Source: Actinobacteria bacterium 13_1_40CM_66_12
GTDB taxonomy: Bacteria; Chloroflexota; Dormibacteria; Dormibacterales; Dormibacteraceae
Assembly (NCBI GenBank): GCA_001917895.1
Contig: MNEW01000024.1
Coordinates: 1 to 18,248, forward strand
Direction: 5' to 3'
Length of the DNA stretch: 18,248 nt
Notes under the pieces: generated by a model
Told to the model about the DNA's origin: nothing
Database searches by the model: none
The model's input: the letters and a program-made list of their open reading frames with translations, nothing else
Made by a program: the position numbers and the translations under genes
In this document: positions 7,417-13,377 of the stretch, one piece after another
Layout of the letters: the number at the start of each line of letters is the position of its first letter
Position numbering within the stretch: the stretch's first letter is position 1

Positions 7417-7679
7417 CTACTCTCCCCGAGCGCGCCAAGCGCGGCGTAGAGGGTCATCGCTACGAAATCCGCGGGCATTCCGTCGGATACCGCGTCGAGC
7501 GCCTCACCCAGGTACTTGCGCACGTTCGATCCCTGCTCGATCTCGCGCAGCTCCAGACAGTCCCGGATCGCTTCGGCGATTTCCGTCGGTGTGATGTCCT
7601 CGTCACCCGCGCCGTCCGCGACGGCGTTCACCAACGCGATCGCCTTCCGGACCCGCTCAGCCGCGGCCCGGCCGGGCAT
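7413..7679 (-). CDS. Small acidic hypothetical protein between jag and the M16 peptidase
   Basis: I do not recognise this 88-aa protein. From ATG 7679, 4 nt after the jag stop, it is predicted to be almost wholly helical: AAERVRKAIALVNAVADG, then PTEIAEAIRDCLELREIEQG, then a C-terminal helix FVAMTLYAALGALGE. It is acidic, with a single cysteine (C41) and no signal peptide or obvious metal motif. The frame is open upstream to 7817, but that part overlaps jag and looks like shadow sequence. Tight spacing to jag, and a 4-nt overlap with the proposed CTG start of the M16 gene, argue that it is real and co-translated. A role with either neighbour is a guess. Confidence 0.6.
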   Translation of the reverse strand: MPGRAAAERVRKAIALVNAVADGAGDEDITPTEIAEAIRDCLELREIEQGSNVRKYLGEALDAVSDGMPADFVAMTLYAALGALGESS

Positions 7680-7683
7680 AGGA

Positions 7684-8328
7684 TCAGCTACCCGCTGGCT
7701 TGCGCGGTCCGACCACCACCCGGCGGTCCGGCTCTTCGCCGATGCTCGAGCTGCCGACGTCTGGATCGTCCTGCAGGGCGAGGTGAATCGCGCGCCTTTC
7801 GAAAGCCTGCATGGCATCGAGGGTGATGGCGTCGCCCGTCATCTTCACCTGCCTGGCGGCCCGCAGCGCGATCTCGCGCACGGTGTGCTCACGACGCTGT
7901 CGGTAGCGCTCGACGTCGACGATCACGCGCTCGCCCTCGGCCAGATGCCTGCCGAGCATTACGTTCGTCACCGACTGCAATGCACGCAGCGTTTCGCCCC
8001 GCCAGCCGATCAATGCGCCCAGGTCGCGGCCGCTGATGTCGAGAGTGATCGGATCCGTGCCGGTGCGCACGGTGACCTGAGCCCGAACGCCCATGTGCTT
8101 CAGCAATCCTTCGACCAGCGAGCGCGCGACGTCCGCCTTGCCGTTGGTGGGCGCCCCGACACCCAGAGACGGCGCCGTGTGATCGATGACGCTGACCTCG
8201 ACGACTGTCTCCTCGGGTCCTTCGCTGATAACCCGCACGTCCACGTTCCGGCGGCTTTCGCCAAGCTCGATCAAAGCCGCGTCGACGGCTTCGTCGAGGG
8301 TTCGGCCGCGGCCTTCTGCTGACTTCAT
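7684..8328 (-). CDS. jag: Jag / KhpB, RNA-binding SpoIIIJ-associated protein
   Basis: A 214-aa RNA-binding protein with the standard three-part layout. A Jag_N domain (about residues 3-48, GRTLDEAVDAAL) is followed by a KH domain (about 83-140) with GxxG loop GWRG at 108-111 in ALIGWRGETLRALQ. A C-terminal R3H domain has the R-x3-H motif at R178-H182 (ERRAIHLAL). Homologues bind RNA as KhpB and influence cell division and envelope synthesis; the gene is characteristically beside yidC, as here, with a 22-nt gap. ATG 8328 follows a GGGGGC run about 8 nt upstream. A tryptophan occupies a GxxG position that is often arginine or lysine. Confidence 0.95.
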   Translation of the reverse strand: MKSAEGRGRTLDEAVDAALIELGESRRNVDVRVISEGPEETVVEVSVIDHTAPSLGVGAPTNGKADVARSLVEGLLKHMGVRAQVTVRTGTDPITLDISGRDLGALIGWRGETLRALQSVTNVMLGRHLAEGERVIVDVERYRQRREHTVREIALRAARQVKMTGDAITLDAMQAFERRAIHLALQDDPDVGSSSIGEEPDRRVVVGPRKPAGS

Positions 8329-8350
8329 CGGACTGCCCCCACGACTTTGC

Positions 8351-9289
8351 TCACTTTTTCGGCCTCCTGGGCCTCGGTCCGTTCTGCGGCGCGGGCTTCA
8401 GGCTCGGCCTGGGTCCGCGATCTTTCGGACCGCCCCCGCCTTTGATCGCGACCGTCTGCGCCGGCCCCCCTCCACCCCGCTTCGGAAACAGGTTTCCCCA
8501 ACCGACCACGAAGTACTGCTGAATGATACTGACCAGGTTCCCCACAAACCAGTACAGCCCCAGGCCGGCGGGAACCTGCAGGGCGAAGTAGCCGATCATC
8601 AGCGGCGACAGCCAGACCATGGTCCGCTGCATCTGCTGGGTCTGGAGCTCCTGCTCGGTCGGGTTGACCGGCGGCGGCTGCTGCAGCATCTTCGACTGCA
8701 CGAACGTGGTGATCGCCGCAAACAGCGGAAAGATCAGGAACTCAGGTGAGGGGATCGGCAGGCCGGTGAACAGCGTGTGCTGCATCGGGATGTCGTTGAG
8801 GTTGGGCACGAACAGGAACGGCTGCGGTGGATGGCCGGCCTTCGCGAAACCCTGAAACACGTAGTAAAGGGCCGTCAGGATTGGGATCTGGACGACGAGC
8901 GGCAGGCAGCCGACCAGGCCTCCGAGCGGGTTGACGCCGTGCTCCTGGTAGAGCTTCATCATCTCCGCGTTCAGCTTCTGCGGATCTTTCTTGTATTTCT
9001 TGCGCAGCTCCCCTACCTGGGGCGCGAGCTTGCGCTGCTCGACCATCGTCTTGCGCTGCGTCACCAGCTGGAACTGCGTCAACGGCGACAGGGCCAGACG
9101 GATCAGGACCGTCAGGATGATGATCGCAACGCCGTACGCGCCGATCGAGCTGATGATCGGAACCGCCGAAAGGTGCGTGAACAGATAGAGGAGGAACGAG
9201 GCGAGCGGCTGCTCGACGAGCGTCACCCACAAACGGTTGAGGGGCAGGAAGATATCGAAGATGCCGCCGAAGGCGGAGCTCAGGTAGAT
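8351..9289 (-). CDS. yidC: Membrane protein insertase YidC (Oxa1 family, short form), probable ATC start
   Basis: Inserts membrane proteins alone or with SecYEG. This is the short Gram-positive-type form without a large extracytoplasmic domain. Five hydrophobic segments are visible; the hydrophilic-groove arginine is R64 in TVLIRLALSPLT (numbered from ATC 9289). Other family blocks are GGLVGCLPLVVQIPILTALY and VPAGLGLYWFVGNL. The last 45 residues are rich in G, P, R and K (two GGGGP repeats), a ribosome-contacting type of tail. The first canonical start is TTG 9232, with no Shine-Dalgarno. ATC 9289 lies 8 nt after GGGGGA (9298-9303), and G/C third positions are strong from there onward, so it is preferred with moderate confidence; CTG 9283 is another option. 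Confidence 0.94.
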   Translation of the reverse strand: MYLSSAFGGIFDIFLPLNRLWVTLVEQPLASFLLYLFTHLSAVPIISSIGAYGVAIIILTVLIRLALSPLTQFQLVTQRKTMVEQRKLAPQVGELRKKYKKDPQKLNAEMMKLYQEHGVNPLGGLVGCLPLVVQIPILTALYYVFQGFAKAGHPPQPFLFVPNLNDIPMQHTLFTGLPIPSPEFLIFPLFAAITTFVQSKMLQQPPPVNPTEQELQTQQMQRTMVWLSPLMIGYFALQVPAGLGLYWFVGNLVSIIQQYFVVGWGNLFPKRGGGGPAQTVAIKGGGGPKDRGPRPSLKPAPQNGPRPRRPKK

Positions 9290-9316
9290 GTCAGTCTTCC
9301 CCCAGTAAACGAGTGA

Positions 9317-9526
9317 TCAAGGAACAGGATCGTAGCCGCCCTTGGCAAATGGATGGCACCGCGCGATGCGCACGGCGCCCATCCAGCCGCCCCGGAGCCA
9401 GCCGTACCTCTCCACCGCCTCGTATGTGTAGTGGGAACAGGACGGGTAGTAGCGACACGAAGGGGGAAGGATCTTCGAGAACGTCATCTGATAGCCGCGG
9501 ATCATTGCCAGCAGGACCGCCGTCAT
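9317..9526 (-). CDS. yidD: Membrane protein insertion efficiency factor YidD
   Basis: A 69-aa family-typical protein that assists YidC-dependent insertion at the inner face of the membrane. The signature [17 protein letters not shown] carries C24 and C30, and a third conserved cysteine is C57 in [15 protein letters not shown]. The N-terminus is amphipathic/hydrophobic ([12 protein letters not shown]). ATG 9526 overlaps the rnpA stop by 4 nt (ATGA), showing operon coupling. Its stop is in the same frame as the yidC reading frame downstream. Confidence 0.96.
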   Translation of the reverse strand: MTAVLLAMIRGYQMTFSKILPPSCRYYPSCSHYTYEAVERYGWLRGGWMGAVRIARCHPFAKGGYDPVP

Positions 9527-9882
9527 GAATTCAACCTGGAGAGCCTGAGCGCGGCCTGGTCCACGTCATCCTGGAGGTCTGCAAAAGGCAGCTCGAGCGC
9601 GGCGGGGCGAGCGATCAGAACCACGTCATATCGTATTCCCACTCCCTGGAGCGGCGAATCAGGGCCAAGCAACCGGTCGCGCGCAACCTCGCGGAGCCGC
9701 CGGCGAGCCCGATTCCGGTTGACGGAGCTCTTGACGTTCCGGCTCACGGTGACTCCGACGCGACTCTGAGCGGCAGTGGTGGGAACGGCAAAAGCGACGA
9801 GTGCGCGCCCCGTGAACACGCGCTTGCCCGCGATCACCGCCTGGAAATCTGACTGCCGGCGAAGCCGAAAACGCCGCTTCAA
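9523..9882 (-). CDS. rnpA: Ribonuclease P protein component
   Basis: The 119-aa protein subunit of RNase P, which helps the catalytic RNA mature tRNA 5' ends. The start [16 protein letters not shown] and the RNR signature [13 protein letters not shown] (residues 53-65) are diagnostic. Length is normal. The start codon is TTG at 9882, placed exactly where the family begins; the upstream Shine-Dalgarno is weak. Sixteen bases separate it from the rpmH stop, and it overlaps yidD by 4 nt, so it sits in the rpmH–rnpA–yidD–yidC–jag operon typical of origin regions. Confidence 0.96.
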   Translation of the reverse strand: MKRRFRLRRQSDFQAVIAGKRVFTGRALVAFAVPTTAAQSRVGVTVSRNVKSSVNRNRARRRLREVARDRLLGPDSPLQGVGIRYDVVLIARPAALELPFADLQDDVDQAALRLSRLNS

Positions 9883-9898
9883 CGCCGAAACGTCCCGC

Positions 9899-10033
9899 TT
9901 ACGGAGTGAGGCGCTGGCGCCCCTTCCGACGGCGGTTTTGCACCACTCGGGCGCCGCCCCGCGAGGCCATGCGGCGAAGGAAGCCGTGCACCCGGCGGCG
10001 GTAGCGCTTCTTGGGTTGATAGGTTCGCTTGAT
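9899..10033 (-). CDS. rpmH: 50S ribosomal protein L34, apparent ATC start
   Basis: The 44-residue translation from ATC 10033 matches L34 throughout: (I/M)[18 protein letters not shown], a middle [10 protein letters not shown], and the end [11 protein letters not shown]. The family begins MKRTYQP almost without exception, and here the first codon is ATC. The in-frame sequence upstream runs to a TGA with no ATG, GTG or TTG. GGGGGA (10041-10046, minus strand) lies 7 nt before the ATC, ideal spacing. So either ATC is the initiator or the assembly carries a G-to-C error at that base. It is the first gene of the leftward rnpA–yidDC–jag operon and is divergent from dnaA. Confidence 0.93.
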   Translation of the reverse strand: MKRTYQPKKRYRRRVHGFLRRMASRGGARVVQNRRRKGRQRLTP

Positions 10034-10101
10034 GGAGGGATCCCCCGTGGCTGGAGCCTGATGGAACCGCGGTAGTGTAGCCGACGGCGGCTCTCACAAC
10101 C

Positions 10102-10120
10102 GTGATACCGCTTCTATCAC
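10102..10120. promoter_or_regulatory. Operator-like inverted repeat GTGATA-N7-TATCAC
   Basis: A perfect 6-bp dyad with a 7-bp centre. A further TCAC at 10094-10097 forms a second short dyad with the GTGA at 10102-10105 (4-bp centre). It sits between the rpmH Shine-Dalgarno and the candidate dnaA promoter, where a repressor could act on either. The binding protein is unknown. Confidence 0.35.
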
Positions 10121-10142
10121 CTCATCCATCGGGCGCAATGCC

Positions 10143-10171
10143 TTGCGGCCCACCCGAGCCTTTGTTACAAT
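10143..10171 (+). promoter_or_regulatory. Candidate promoter for dnaA
   Basis: TTGCGG (10143-10148), a 17-nt spacer and TACAAT (10166-10171, 5 of 6 to TATAAT). The -35 overlaps the right arm of the CGCAA/TTGCG dyad. If used, it gives a leader of about 420 nt before dnaA that carries the DnaA boxes and the stem-loop. Confidence 0.4.
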
Positions 10172-10337
10172 CCCCGCCCGGAAGCAGACAGGGTCCCTGC
10201 AGCAGAACCAATCCAGTACAGGTCGCGCTAAACGCACTCACCCACCATCCCAGTCACCGCTAGCCTAACGTCACAATACCGCTTCCAGGTTTCGGATCAG
10301 ACCGGATGTGGGATTTCGAACAGGTCGGCGCCGCCAA

Positions 10338-10370
10338 CCTGTGGAAATCCGGTCCGTTCTTTTCCACAGG
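10338..10370. repeat. Inverted repeat carrying two opposed DnaA boxes
   Basis: Perfect 10-bp arms CCTGTGGAAA (10338-10347) and TTTCCACAGG (10361-10370) around a 13-nt centre. The right arm includes TTTTCCACA (10360-10368, 8 of 9 to TTATCCACA). The left arm includes the reverse of ATTTCCACA (7 of 9). The head-to-head arrangement upstream of dnaA fits DnaA autoregulation or origin binding. Confidence 0.6.
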
Positions 10371-10494
10371 CGCCAAGGCGACGGAGCTCGAGATGGTGGA
10401 GCTTCGATTGAACCTGTGCTCGCGGGCACGCAATACAAGGTTTGCCTCGCGGGCGAGGGAGCAGGAGGAGATGGCCGGTGTTTTTGACCCCAGG

Positions 10495-10503
10495 TTGTCC
10501 ACA
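10495..10503 (+). promoter_or_regulatory. DnaA box TTGTCCACA
   Basis: Matches TTATCCACA at 8 of 9 positions and equals the preferred box of high-GC actinobacteria. It lies about 90 nt before dnaA and just left of the 22-nt stem-loop. Confidence 0.65.
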
Positions 10504-10509
10504 GCATTT

Positions 10510-10531
10510 GCAAAAGGCGGCGGCCTTTTGC
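10510..10531. repeat. Perfect stem-loop upstream of dnaA
   Basis: Arms GCAAAAGGC (10510-10518) and GCCTTTTGC (10523-10531) are fully complementary around GGCG. No T-run follows, so it is not a standard terminator. It begins 6 nt after a DnaA box and ends 64 nt before the dnaA GTG, so it could act in the leader RNA or as an origin structure. Confidence 0.6.
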
Positions 10532-10595
10532 CCCCAGCCATTTATGGCGCGAGCCGGCAGTGAGACTGGCCCGCCGGCGCAAGGGAATTCGTGAC

Positions 10596-11972
10596 GTGAA
10601 CCAGGACCAGATCTGGTCGCAGGTGCAGGAGGAGCTCCGGTTCCAACTCGCCAAGCGGACCTACGACATGTGGCTGAAGAACACGTCGGTCGTCTCCGCT
10701 GATGGCGGCACGTTCCGCATCGGCGTCCCCAGCAAGCTGGCCAAAGACTGGCTCGAGGACCGCTTCTCAGGGCTCATCCAGGAAACACTCCAGGCGGTTA
10801 CCGGATCAGAGGTCAACATCGACTTCGTGATCTCCCCGACCGGCCATCGCCCGCAGCTGGTCAACGCCGACGGCGATCTCGTCCCCAACGGCGACAACGG
10901 CCACGAGAATGGCGTCGACGCAACACCCGATGCTCCGATCATCACCCCGTCGGAGCTGAATGCCCGGTTCAAGTTCTCATCATTCGTGGTCGGGCACAAC
11001 TCGCAGTTCGCTCACGCGGCCGCCAAAGCGGTCGCTGAAGCTCCCGGTGACAGCTACAACCCGCTCTTCCTGTATGGAGGCGTAGGTCTCGGCAAGACCC
11101 ATTTGATGCACGCAATCGGTCACGAGGTCCACGACCGCTTTCCGCGCAAGCGCGTCGTCTATCTCACTTCCGAGCAGTTCACCAACGAGGTGATCAGCTC
11201 GATCGCCACCGCGCGCATGGGTGAGTTCCGCCACAAGTACCGCACCGTCGACGTGCTGCTCATCGACGACGTCCAGTTCCTCGCCGGCAAAGACCGGACT
11301 AAGGAAGAGTTCTTCCACACCTTCAACGCGCTCCATGAGATCAACAAGCAAATCGTCATATCGTCGGACCGCCCGCCAAAAGAGATCCCGACTCTCGAGG
11401 ACAGGCTGCGGTCGCGTTTCGAATGGGGATTGATCGCGGACATCCAGTCCCCCGACTTCGAGACCCGCCTCGCCATCCTCCACTCGAAGCTCGGCGACAA
11501 CAGCAGCCTCGTGCCGGAAGATGTTTTGAGCTTCATCGCCCACAAGGTGCAGCGCAACATCCGTGAGCTGGAAGGCGCGCTCACCCGGGTGCAAGCGTTT
11601 GCAGCAGTCCACCAGCGTCCGGTCGACGCAGAGGAGGCGGCACGTCTCCTCGCCGACATCATTCCCGCCGGCACTCGCAAGCCCATCAACGTCGAGCGCA
11701 TACAGGCCTTGGTCGCCGACTACTACAACGTCACCCTCGACGACATGAAGGGCAAGCGGCGGGACAAGCACATCGTCTTTCCACGACAGGTAGCGATGTT
11801 CCTCGTCCGCGAAGAGACTCCATCTTCGCTGCCCGCCATCGGCAAGGCCTTCGGAGGCCGCGATCACACGACCGCACTTCACTCCATCGAGAAGATCGCT
11901 AACGAGCTTAAGGAAGACGAGAGGTTGAGGTACGAGGTACAGGCGATCAGAGAGCGTCTTTACGCACAGTGA
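10596..11972 (+). CDS. dnaA: Chromosomal replication initiator DnaA
   Basis: A 458-aa AAA+ initiator that binds DnaA boxes, melts oriC and recruits the replicative helicase. Domain I opens NQDQIWSQVQEELRFQLAKRTYDMWL. A variable, acidic domain II (about 85-125) is followed by the AAA+ domain with Walker A GGVGLGKT (161-168) and Walker B LLIDDVQF (D224, D225). Domain IV holds the DnaA signature GRDHTT (421-426). GTG 10596 was preferred: AAGGGA (10581-10586) lies 9 nt upstream and the protein then begins where the family does. An in-frame GTG at 10560 would add 12 basic residues and has no Shine-Dalgarno. Motifs and length are normal. Confidence 0.97.
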   Translation: MNQDQIWSQVQEELRFQLAKRTYDMWLKNTSVVSADGGTFRIGVPSKLAKDWLEDRFSGLIQETLQAVTGSEVNIDFVISPTGHRPQLVNADGDLVPNGDNGHENGVDATPDAPIITPSELNARFKFSSFVVGHNSQFAHAAAKAVAEAPGDSYNPLFLYGGVGLGKTHLMHAIGHEVHDRFPRKRVVYLTSEQFTNEVISSIATARMGEFRHKYRTVDVLLIDDVQFLAGKDRTKEEFFHTFNALHEINKQIVISSDRPPKEIPTLEDRLRSRFEWGLIADIQSPDFETRLAILHSKLGDNSSLVPEDVLSFIAHKVQRNIRELEGALTRVQAFAAVHQRPVDAEEAARLLADIIPAGTRKPINVERIQALVADYYNVTLDDMKGKRRDKHIVFPRQVAMFLVREETPSSLPAIGKAFGGRDHTTALHSIEKIANELKEDERLRYEVQAIRERLYAQ

Positions 11973-12225
11973 TGAGGAGAGGGATGCGGCTGTCCACAGG
12001 TTGTGCCGGATGGGGCGGGAGAAACGTCGGAGATTCGAACCGAGGGCGATTCGTCCCCAGCGGAGTAACAGGTCGCGCCGCCCCGGACCGAGCTTATCCC
12101 GAGCTTATCCCCCACTCCCCGCGATCTGTAAAGACTCTCGACATCCACACTCTGCACAGCGCTTACTGTTATGGACTACGAGACTTCTCTATTAAGAGAA
12201 ACACTATGTACGGGGGACAACTGTC
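11973..12225. other. Probable oriC core (dnaA–dnaN intergenic)
   Basis: This 253-bp spacer holds DnaA-box-like 9-mers: CTGTCCACA (11990-11998), the tandem pair containing TTATCC (12090-12111), ACATCCACA (12141-12149) and, directly abutting it, CTCTGCACA (12150-12158). They are followed by the most AT-rich stretch seen here (12181-12210, 9 G/C of 30), a candidate unwinding element with a TTCTCT/AGAGAA dyad. The dnaA–dnaN spacer is a common oriC site in Gram-positive-type bacteria. Boxes other than the first are degenerate. Confidence 0.6.
12090..12111 (+). repeat. Tandem 11-bp repeat GAGCTTATCCC x2
   Basis: Two identical, directly abutting 11-mers (12090-12100 and 12101-12111), each containing TTATCC, the first six bases of the DnaA box. 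The period is about one helical turn. Confidence 0.65.
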
Positions 12226-13371
12226 TTGAAAGCCAAAGCTATCGAAGCTCAGATGAAAGTGACGTGCAGGCCGGCAGTTCTAGGCCAGGCACTGCAGATC
12301 GTCTCACGCGCAATCTCGAGCCGCACCACCCTGCCCATCCTCAACAACATCCTGATCGAGACCACCTCGGAAGGCCTCGCGCTGACGGCGACCAACCTCG
12401 AGATTGGCATCCGGAAGCTCGTGCCCGCCGAAGTATCGATGGAAGGCAGCACCACCGCGCCGGCGCGCCTGCTGACCGATTTCGTGAGCACACTCCCAGA
12501 CCAGGATCTCGAGATGACACTCGACGGAGCGACGCAATCGCTGAACCTGCGCTGCGCGCGCTTCGACACCCACATCAAGTGCATCGAAGCCGAGGAATTT
12601 CCGCCGGGACCGCGGCCCGACGAGGGCGATCGCATCGAGGTTGCGCTCGACGACCTGGTGACGGCTGTCGAGCAGACCCAGATGGCTGCCTCCACAGACG
12701 AGGCGCGCCCGGTGCTCACCGGAGTGCTCGTCCAGGTTCATGGCGGCGGCCTGACGCTGGCGGCCACAGATGGCCATCGCCTTGCCGTGAGCAAGCTGGG
12801 TGTGGCCGGGGCCGGCGACCTCGAGGCGAGCCTGATCGTGCCGGCGCGTGCGCTGGCTGAGCTCTCGAGGGTGCTGAAAGGTGAGCCCGGCCGAGTGGAG
12901 GTGATCATCTCCAAAGCTCGCAACCAGATCTTCTTCAAAGCTGGGAGCTCCGAGCTGACCTCCCGCCTGATCGACGGAAAGTATCCCAACTATGCACAGG
13001 TTATCCCCAGTAAGAGCTCAACCACGGTCAAGGTCTCCACTGCGGAGCTGACACAGACCGTGCGGGCCGTCTCATTGTTCGCCCGGGACAGCGCGAACGT
13101 GATCCGGGTCAAAGCGCAACCGGGCTCGCTGGTCCTGTCCGCGACCACCAACGAGGTCGGCGACAGCAGGGCGGAGATGGCGGCCGATGTCGAGGGCTCC
13201 GACATTCAGATCGCGTTCAACGCCCGATACGTCCTGGATGCGTTGGGCGTTCTCGGCGAGAACGAGGTCGAGCTGCTGTTCGACGGACCCCTCAGCCCCG
13301 GCCTGCTCCGACCGCCGGGCAAGGAGCACTACCTCTACGTGATCATGCCCGTGCGGGTGGCCATGTCCTAG
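12226..13371 (+). CDS. dnaN: DNA polymerase III beta subunit (sliding clamp)
   Basis: A 381-aa ring-forming clamp that tethers DNA polymerase and serves repair factors. Family blocks include VSRAISSRTTLPILNNILIE, LLTDFVSTLP, GVLVQVHGGGLTLAATDGHRLAVSKL, SRLIDGKYPNYAQVIP and the C-terminal YLYVIMPVRV, so all three clamp domains are complete. Start choice: TTG 12226 has GGGGGA (12212-12217) 8 nt upstream. ATG 12253 (MKVTCRPAVL) gives the more usual N-terminus but has no Shine-Dalgarno, so 12226 is preferred without certainty. It follows the probable oriC and is in the same reading frame as recF, separated by TAG and two codons. Confidence 0.97.
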   Translation: MKAKAIEAQMKVTCRPAVLGQALQIVSRAISSRTTLPILNNILIETTSEGLALTATNLEIGIRKLVPAEVSMEGSTTAPARLLTDFVSTLPDQDLEMTLDGATQSLNLRCARFDTHIKCIEAEEFPPGPRPDEGDRIEVALDDLVTAVEQTQMAASTDEARPVLTGVLVQVHGGGLTLAATDGHRLAVSKLGVAGAGDLEASLIVPARALAELSRVLKGEPGRVEVIISKARNQIFFKAGSSELTSRLIDGKYPNYAQVIPSKSSTTVKVSTAELTQTVRAVSLFARDSANVIRVKAQPGSLVLSATTNEVGDSRAEMAADVEGSDIQIAFNARYVLDALGVLGENEVELLFDGPLSPGLLRPPGKEHYLYVIMPVRVAMS

Positions 13372-13377
13372 GTTTCG

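Larger units (their letters stand above)
10034..10595. other. rpmH–dnaA intergenic region with DnaA boxes and dyads
   Basis: About 560 bp without a convincing gene. It contains an operator-like dyad near 10102-10120, a second dyad (CGCAA-TGCC-TTGCG, 10134-10147), a candidate rightward promoter, three DnaA-box-like sites between 10340 and 10503, and a strong stem-loop at 10510-10531. Together with the dnaA–dnaN spacer it is the likely regulatory and origin DNA. An 85-codon ORF over 10306-10563 is probably not real because it overlies these sites. Confidence 0.6.

Noticed and set aside
10172..10235. CCGGAAGCAG-like stretch resembling SRP RNA
   Set aside because: The conserved SRP domain IV loop is incomplete and no long pairing or terminator is visible.
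10306..10563. 85-codon ORF upstream of dnaA
   Set aside because: It covers the DnaA boxes, the inverted repeat and the stem-loop, and lacks family features. Only its last 30 codons were kept, as a speculative leader peptide.
12990..13009. Two DnaA-box-like 9-mers (CTATGCACA and TTATCCCCA) inside dnaN
   Set aside because: They encode the conserved clamp motif YAQVIP, so the similarity can arise from protein constraint.
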